A DNA stretch of 13,348 nucleotides from positions 1-13,348 of the forward strand of contig CAKZIX010000059.1 in assembly GCA_936936565.1 (NCBI GenBank). The letters run 5' to 3'. This document shows, piece by piece, positions 6,484 to 10,752 of this stretch (the stretch's first letter is position 1; every line of letters begins with the position of its first letter). The DNA is from an uncultured Nocardiaceae bacterium. Lineage in GTDB: Bacteria; Actinomycetota; Actinomycetes; Mycobacteriales; Mycobacteriaceae. A model generated the notes under the pieces. That model was not told the origin of the DNA. It ran no database searches and saw only the letters and a list, made by a program, of their open reading frames with translations. The translations under genes and the position numbers were made by a program.

Positions 6484-7734
6484 TTATGCCCGGCCGAAGG
6501 CGAGCGCGACGTTGTGCCCACCGAATCCGAACGAGTTGTTGATCGCATACTCGATCTCCTGACGGCGCGGTTCGCCCGCGACGACATCGAGATCGATCTC
6601 CGGATCCTGGTTTTCCAGGTTCAGCGTCGGCGGGACGACACCGTCCCGGATGCTGAGCACAGTGAGGACCGATTCGAGGGCACCGACGGCGCCGATCGAG
6701 TGGCCCAGCGCCGACTTGGGCGCGTACACCGACGGGTGGTTGCCGACGGCCTTGTTGATCGCGCGCGCCTCGGCGGTGTCGCCGATCGGCGTGGCCGTGG
6801 CGTGCGCGTTGACGTGCGTGATGTCTTGCTTGCTCAGTCCCGCGGTCTGCATCGCGCGTTCGATCGCGCGCGCCGCACCCGAGCCCTCGGGGTCGGGGGC
6901 CACCAGGTGGTAGCCGTCGGAGGTGATGCCGGCGCCCAGCAGCCGCCCGTGGATGGTCGCCCCGCGCGCCTTGGCGTGCTCCTCGGTTTCGAGCACCATC
7001 AGCGCGCCGGCCTCACCGAAGACGAAGCCGTCACGATCTTTGTCGAACGGACGCGAGGCGCCGCGCGGATCGTCGTTGCGGGTGCTCATCGCGCGCATCA
7101 TGGCGAAGGCTGCGATCGGCACCGAGTCGATGTGCCCTTCGACGCCGCCGGTGACGATGATGTCGGCATCGCCCATGACCAGCATGCGCCAGGCGTTGGC
7201 GATGGCCTCCGAGCCGGAGGAGCACGCCGATACCGGCGTGCACACACCGGCGCGGGCCTCGAGCTCGAGGCCGACGACGGCCGACGGGCCGTTCGGCATG
7301 ACCATCTGCACGGCAAGCGGCGACACCTTGCGGTAGCCGCCGGTCCGCATTTTCTCGTTCGCGTCGAGCAGCGCGTCGCCACCGCCGAGGCCGGTGCCGA
7401 TGGACACGGCGAGCCGTTCCTTGTCGACCTCCGGGCTCCCGGCGTTGCGCCACACTTCCCGGCCCAGCACTGTCGCGAGCCGCTCCACATATGCCATGCG
7501 GCGGATTTCGACTCGCGACAGCCCGGTGTCCGGACTGACCTTCAGGTGACCGCCGATGCGGACCGGAAGGTCGAACTCTTCGATGAAGTCGTCATCGAGA
7601 ACGTCGATGCCGCTTTCACCGTTGAGCAGACCCTTCCACGTCGCATCCACGTCGCCGGCGACAGATGTCGTCGCCGCAAGGCTGGTGATGACGATGTTCG
7701 GGAAATTCCCGTTCTTGGTGGAAGGAATTGTCAC
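6484..7734 (-). CDS. kasA: Beta-ketoacyl-ACP synthase KasA
   Basis: The 416-aa condensing enzyme elongates acyl-AcpM with malonyl-AcpM in mycolic-acid FAS-II. The length and catalytic numbering equal those of tuberculosis KasA: nucleophile Cys171 in VSACSSGSEA, His311 in VNAHATATPIGD, Lys340 in APKSALGHS, His345, and gatekeeper Phe404 in SFGFGGHN. The N-terminus (TIPSTKNGNFP) and ACSSGSEA are KasA-like. EEFDLPVRIGGHL (52-64) and HATAT/EARAIN (311-327) are closer to KasB. The start is GTG, 8 nt after the acpM stop, so translation is probably coupled; only a weak AGTAGG precedes it. No kasB follows, so this one enzyme must serve both roles unless a second gene lies elsewhere. Confidence 0.95.
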   Translation of the reverse strand: MTIPSTKNGNFPNIVITSLAATTSVAGDVDATWKGLLNGESGIDVLDDDFIEEFDLPVRIGGHLKVSPDTGLSRVEIRRMAYVERLATVLGREVWRNAGSPEVDKERLAVSIGTGLGGGDALLDANEKMRTGGYRKVSPLAVQMVMPNGPSAVVGLELEARAGVCTPVSACSSGSEAIANAWRMLVMGDADIIVTGGVEGHIDSVPIAAFAMMRAMSTRNDDPRGASRPFDKDRDGFVFGEAGALMVLETEEHAKARGATIHGRLLGAGITSDGYHLVAPDPEGSGAARAIERAMQTAGLSKQDITHVNAHATATPIGDTAEARAINKAVGNHPSVYAPKSALGHSIGAVGALESVLTVLSIRDGVVPPTLNLENQDPEIDLDVVAGEPRRQEIEYAINNSFGFGGHNVALAFGRA

Positions 7735-7742
7735 AGTGAGAC

Positions 7743-8042
7743 CTACTTGTCCTCGGCCTCGAGCTTGGCCTTCAGTTCGGCCGCAACCTCGGGGTTTTCG
7801 GCCTCGAGCTTCTGGATGTACGCGACGGCGTCGCCGACGGTGCGCAGGCCCGCGAGGTCTTCGTCGGGGATCTTGACGCCGTACTTGTCCTCGGTCTGCA
7901 CGGCGATCTCGACCATCGACAGCGAGTCGATGTCGAGGTCGTCGACGAAGGACTTCTCCAGGGTCACCTCCGACGGTTCGATACCGGTGACCTCTTCGAT
8001 GATCTCCGCGATACCGGCGACGAGCTCTTCCTGGGTAGCCAC
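7743..8042 (-). CDS. acpM: Meromycolate extension acyl carrier protein
   Basis: This 99-aa acidic four-helix carrier protein holds growing acyl chains on a 4'-phosphopantetheine arm. The attachment site is Ser40 in DLDIDSLSMVE; SFVDDLDIDSLSMVEIAVQT is essentially identical to mycobacterial AcpM. Its C-terminal tail beyond residue 80 (ENPEVAAELKAKLEAEDK) is longer than in E. coli ACP but shorter than the 115-aa tuberculosis protein, about as in M. smegmatis. The start is GTG (GTG GCT ACC), with AAAGGA 9 nt upstream. It sits between fabD (103-nt gap with a hairpin) and kasA (8-nt gap). Its partners are FabD, KasA and the FAS-II reductases and dehydratase encoded elsewhere. Confidence 0.97.
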   Translation of the reverse strand: MATQEELVAGIAEIIEEVTGIEPSEVTLEKSFVDDLDIDSLSMVEIAVQTEDKYGVKIPDEDLAGLRTVGDAVAYIQKLEAENPEVAAELKAKLEAEDK

Positions 8043-8051
8043 GTGGGTCGT

Positions 8052-8057
8052 TCCTTT
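8052..8057 (-). promoter_or_regulatory. Shine-Dalgarno of acpM
   Basis: The minus strand reads AAAGGA within the purine run AAGAAAGGAA, 9 nt before the GTG start. It is the strongest leader in the operon after that of accD6, in keeping with the high output expected of a carrier protein. Confidence 0.6.
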
Positions 8058-8120
8058 CTTCGTATTCCCTGTACTGCTATTCGGGTTGTAACGGCCGATG
8101 GTTACCGGCAGTTCGGTGGG

Positions 8121-8136
8121 CGCAGCTTTCGCTGCG
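8121..8136 (-). other. GAAA-tetraloop hairpin between fabD and acpM
   Basis: On the minus strand CGCAGC-GAAA-GCTGCG forms a 6-bp stem capped by a GNRA tetraloop, extendable by two G-C pairs across a C-C mismatch. It lies 9 nt after the fabD stop codon and upstream of the acpM leader. No T-tract follows, so full termination is unlikely. A role in mRNA processing, 3'-end protection of fabD mRNA or partial attenuation is inferred. Confidence 0.6.
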
Positions 8137-8145
8137 GCCAGGAGG

Positions 8146-9108
8146 TTAGCTGGATCCGCTGAGCGCAGCCACGGCAGCTAGGTCCTCCGGTGTCTTCATC
8201 GGCACCGTCGGCGTTCCGCGCATTTCGCGTTTTGCAATGCCGACGAGGGCGCCGGCGGGGGGAAGCTCGACCACGGCGGCGACATTCGCCGACCGGATCG
8301 TCTCGGTGCACAGGTCCCACCGAACAGGTCGAGTGACCTGCGCGGCGAGCTTAGCCAGTGCATCGGCACCGTCGGCAACCGGCGCGCCGTCGAAGTTCGA
8401 CAACAGCGTGCGCGTGGGCGCCTGCGGGGTGATCTTGGCGGCCGCCGCGGTGACCGCGTCCTGCGCGGGAGCCATGTAGGAGGTGTGGAAGGCACCGGCC
8501 ACCGACAGCGGCCGCAGCCGCGCCTTGGCCGGCGGGTTCTCGGCGAGCTTGGCGAGATCCTCGAGACGGCCGGCGGCGACGATCTGGCCGACGGCGTTGC
8601 GGTTGGCCGGGGTCAAGTTGTATTCGTCGAGCCGGGCGAGCACCTCGGCCTCGTCGCCGCCCAGCACGGCCGTCATGCCGGTGGCTTCCAGAGCGCACGC
8701 CTTGGCCATCTCCGCGCCGCGCACGGCGGCAAGGACGACGGCGTCGTCGGCGGAGATGACACCGGCGATGGCGGCTGCGGCCAGCTCACCGACGGAGTGT
8801 CCGGCGACGACGGTGTCGGCCGGGGCCAGCTCCTGACGGTCCAGTTCCTCGAAGGCGAGCAGTGCCGATGCAACGACCAGCGGCTGCGTGACGGCGGTGT
8901 CGGTGATCTCCTCGGCCGTCGCGGTGGTGCCGAGCCGGACCAGGTCCAGGCCGGCGGCCTTGGACCACAGGGCCAGCCGATCGGTGGCGCCGGGCAGCTC
9001 GAGCCACGGCGCGAGCATGCCGGGGGTTTGGGAACCCTGACCGGGCGCCAGCAACGCGATTCGCGACGGGGCGACCGGGGGTGTCACAGCGACGGGGGAA
9101 TCAGGCAC
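8146..9108 (-). CDS. fabD: Malonyl-CoA:ACP transacylase FabD
   Basis: The 320-aa enzyme transfers malonyl from CoA to AcpM. Motifs are GQGSQ (23-27, oxyanion side), GHSVGE with nucleophile Ser105 (103-108), Arg130 in AAVRGAEMAKA, and His208 in GAFHTSYM, the Ser-His dyad and carboxylate-binding Arg of the family. It resembles tuberculosis FabD throughout, but that protein begins right at IALLAPGQGSQ; here 16 extra residues (MPDSPVAVTPPVAPSR) precede it, reached from a GTG at 9108. The codon before IALL is not a start codon, so some extension is needed; an alternative GTG at 9087 would shorten it by seven residues. No convincing ribosome site precedes either. It is the first gene of the FAS-II operon, 128 nt after mabR. 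Confidence 0.94.
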   Translation of the reverse strand: MPDSPVAVTPPVAPSRIALLAPGQGSQTPGMLAPWLELPGATDRLALWSKAAGLDLVRLGTTATAEEITDTAVTQPLVVASALLAFEELDRQELAPADTVVAGHSVGELAAAAIAGVISADDAVVLAAVRGAEMAKACALEATGMTAVLGGDEAEVLARLDEYNLTPANRNAVGQIVAAGRLEDLAKLAENPPAKARLRPLSVAGAFHTSYMAPAQDAVTAAAAKITPQAPTRTLLSNFDGAPVADGADALAKLAAQVTRPVRWDLCTETIRSANVAAVVELPPAGALVGIAKREMRGTPTVPMKTPEDLAAVAALSGSS

Positions 9109-9236
9109 GCCTTACAGGGAACACCGTTGGCTACCCGCAACGAGATGTTGTCGAGCATGAAGCTTGGAGAGCTGTTTTGTGTGTTGCCAACAAAACGGCA
9201 CGTGGGCGTGAGGGATCGGCCCAGGGGTCGACTGTG
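9109..9236 (-). promoter_or_regulatory. mabR-fabD intergenic region, likely FAS-II operon promoter
   Basis: This 128-nt gap precedes fabD. In mycobacteria MabR, the product of the adjacent gene, binds the corresponding fasII promoter. The gap is locally AT-richer than the genes around it and contains nested inverted repeats at 9174-9196. I could not find a clean -10/-35 pair; CATGCT near 9154-9159 is the nearest to a -10. Confidence 0.5.
9174..9196. promoter_or_regulatory. Inverted repeat, candidate MabR operator
   Basis: Arms GTTTTGT (9174-9180) and ACAAAAC (9190-9196) are perfect 7-nt reverse complements separated by 9 nt. Inside lies a second perfect palindrome, TGTTGCCAACA (9182-9192), with its centre shifted by 2 nt. 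The site is 65-90 nt upstream of the fabD start, where a regulator of this operon would bind. Assignment to MabR rests on context only. Confidence 0.5.
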
Positions 9237-10562
9237 TTACGACCCAACTTCCTTGATCGCCAGGGGTGTGAATGGAGTTGCAGGTGCACGCAGTTCGTTA
9301 CGATTTCGTGTTAAACGGCCCACTGTCGACGCGACCCGGAGCACGTAAGCGTCGCGGGGATTCATCGGATCGCGGCCCGTGACCTCGGCAATTCGTTTCA
9401 ACCGGTAACGAACTGTATTTGGGTGAACAAACAACTGACGTGCGCACGTTTCCACCGCGCCACCGCAATCCAAGTACGAGTCGAGCGTGTCCGCAAGCGC
9501 GGCACCGGCGGCGGTCAACGGCAGCACCAACTGCTCGTTGAGCGCGCCCATGGCCTGCGTGTCGCCGAGCAGTGCCCGCTCGGGCAACAACTCCGCCGCG
9601 TGCACCGGACGCGGCGCACCGCGCCAGCCCGCCACCGCGTCCATCCCGGCCAGCGCCTCGACGGCGCTGAAGTGCGCGGCACCCAGGGTGCGGGTGGTCG
9701 GGCCGATCACCACCGGGCCCACGGAGAACACTTCGAGCAGGTCGCGCATGAACGCGGCGGTGGGCGCGCCGTCGTCCATGGCCCCGCTCACCACCGACAC
9801 CAGGCGCGAACCTTGCACCACGGCCAGTGCCGCCCGCCCGTGCCGGTGCGCCACGCCGTGGATCGACCCGACCACCGATACGCCCTGATCTGCCGGCGGA
9901 GTGCCGACCAGCACCGTTGCCGGGGCGTTGGCATCCCAGTTCAACGTGGCAGCGCGCGAGAGCATGTCCGAGCCGGTGTCGCCGCGCACCACCGCGTCGA
10001 CCACCAGGGCCTCCAACCGGGTGTCCCAGGCACCCCGCGACTCCGCTGCCGCGGCGTACACCGACGCCGCCGCGAACCCGAGCTCGCGCCCGTACCGCAA
10101 CACCGCTTCGGTGAGCGCCACCAGCTGCCGGTCGTTGCGCGCCAGCGCCGGCAGGTAGTGCTCGAAGAACTCCATCGCCACGCGCACCATGTCGACGGTC
10201 TGGCTCAGCGTGAGCCGGCGCGCCAGATCCTGCGGGATCACCTGGAACGCATCGAGACTGAACCGGATGTCGCTCTCCGGATTCTGCAGCCACTCCAGGA
10301 AGTTGACCACCGCGGTCTGTACCAGCATCTGCACGCTGGCGCGCTGTTCGGCGTCCAGGTCCGCGAAGAACGGCAACTTGTCCTGCATCGAGGTGATGGC
10401 CTCCGTGGACAGCCGGCCGGAGAACTGCTTCACCCGCCGCAGCAGCGTCTCCGGCAGCGGATCGCGCTGTTGTTTCGCCGATGCCAAAGCCGCCAAGCGC
10501 AACTCGCCGGTATCCGGCGAGTCGTACGAGAATCGCGTTGGTGGATTGTGCGCATCGGTCAT
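9237..10562 (-). CDS. mabR: PucR-type transcriptional regulator MabR of the FAS-II operon
   Basis: The 441-aa protein is the homologue of tuberculosis Rv2242 (MabR), known to bind the fasII promoter and control meromycolate synthesis. The central region includes RLSTEAITSMQDKLPFFADL (50-69), QTAVVNFLEW and QTVDMVRVAMEFFE (121-134). GRAALAVVQGSRLVSVVSG (242-260) belongs to a GGDEF-like sensor region, followed by AGWRGAPRPV and LLPERALLGD. The C-terminal PucR helix-turn-helix is at about 365-395, with CARQLFVHPNTVRYRLKRI. A tail of about 20 residues after VGRLTRN is longer than in tuberculosis. ATG 10562 is chosen because homology starts soon after and a -10-like TAGCTT sits 7 nt upstream; the frame is open 13 codons further. 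It is co-oriented between aceE and fabD. Confidence 0.94.
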   Translation of the reverse strand: MTDAHNPPTRFSYDSPDTGELRLAALASAKQQRDPLPETLLRRVKQFSGRLSTEAITSMQDKLPFFADLDAEQRASVQMLVQTAVVNFLEWLQNPESDIRFSLDAFQVIPQDLARRLTLSQTVDMVRVAMEFFEHYLPALARNDRQLVALTEAVLRYGRELGFAAASVYAAAAESRGAWDTRLEALVVDAVVRGDTGSDMLSRAATLNWDANAPATVLVGTPPADQGVSVVGSIHGVAHRHGRAALAVVQGSRLVSVVSGAMDDGAPTAAFMRDLLEVFSVGPVVIGPTTRTLGAAHFSAVEALAGMDAVAGWRGAPRPVHAAELLPERALLGDTQAMGALNEQLVLPLTAAGAALADTLDSYLDCGGAVETCARQLFVHPNTVRYRLKRIAEVTGRDPMNPRDAYVLRVASTVGRLTRNRNELRAPATPFTPLAIKEVGS

Positions 10563-10569
10563 AGGGAAG

Positions 10570-10575
10570 AAGCTA
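10570..10575 (-). promoter_or_regulatory. Candidate -10 element for leaderless mabR mRNA
   Basis: The minus strand reads TAGCTT (TANNNT), 7 nt before the ATG at 10562, with no Shine-Dalgarno. The hexamer is at the edge of the duplicated repeat; the other repeat copy has CAGCTT at the matching place. Confidence 0.45.
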
Positions 10576-10650
10576 CGCCGCGCTCGAACGCCGCTGCACA
10601 ACGCCGCTCCTCCGTCGCGGCGTGTCCATCGCCGTCACGCGATTGGATGG
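10570..10650. repeat. Intergenic direct repeat, copy 1 (with hairpin)
   Basis: This 81-nt unit is about 90% identical to the unit at 10661-10740, and 46 nt (10589-10634) are identical. The core holds a hairpin with 7-bp arms, ACGCCGC / GCGGCGT (10601-10623), around a 9-nt loop. It fills much of the aceE-mabR gap and reaches the mabR -10. It is not part of either conserved protein. Confidence 0.8.
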
Positions 10651-10660
10651 CGCGCTCCGC

Positions 10661-10740
10661 AAGCTGCGCGCGCTCGATCGCCGCTGCACAACGCCGCTCC
10701 TCCGTCGCGGCGTGTCCATCGCCGGCGCGCAATCGGATGA
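10661..10740. repeat. Intergenic direct repeat, copy 2 (with hairpin)
   Basis: This is the second copy, offset by 90 nt (91 beyond a one-base indel). The matching hairpin is at 10691-10713. It starts 12 nt after the aceE stop codon on the minus strand. Differences from copy 1 are seven substitutions and one indel, none in the hairpin. The hairpin could act as a U-less transcript end for aceE; no T-run follows it. Confidence 0.8.
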
Positions 10741-10752
10741 CGCGTCCGCCCG

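Noticed and set aside
4750..8091. A 1113-codon plus-strand open frame antisense to accD6, kasA and acpM
   Set aside because: It is the high-GC shadow of three well-recognised genes: rich in Arg, Gly, His and Val with no domain, while the opposite strand matches AccD6, KasA and AcpM throughout.
10570..10740. CRISPR array
   Set aside because: Only two units, about 80 nt each with no regular spacers, and no cas genes.
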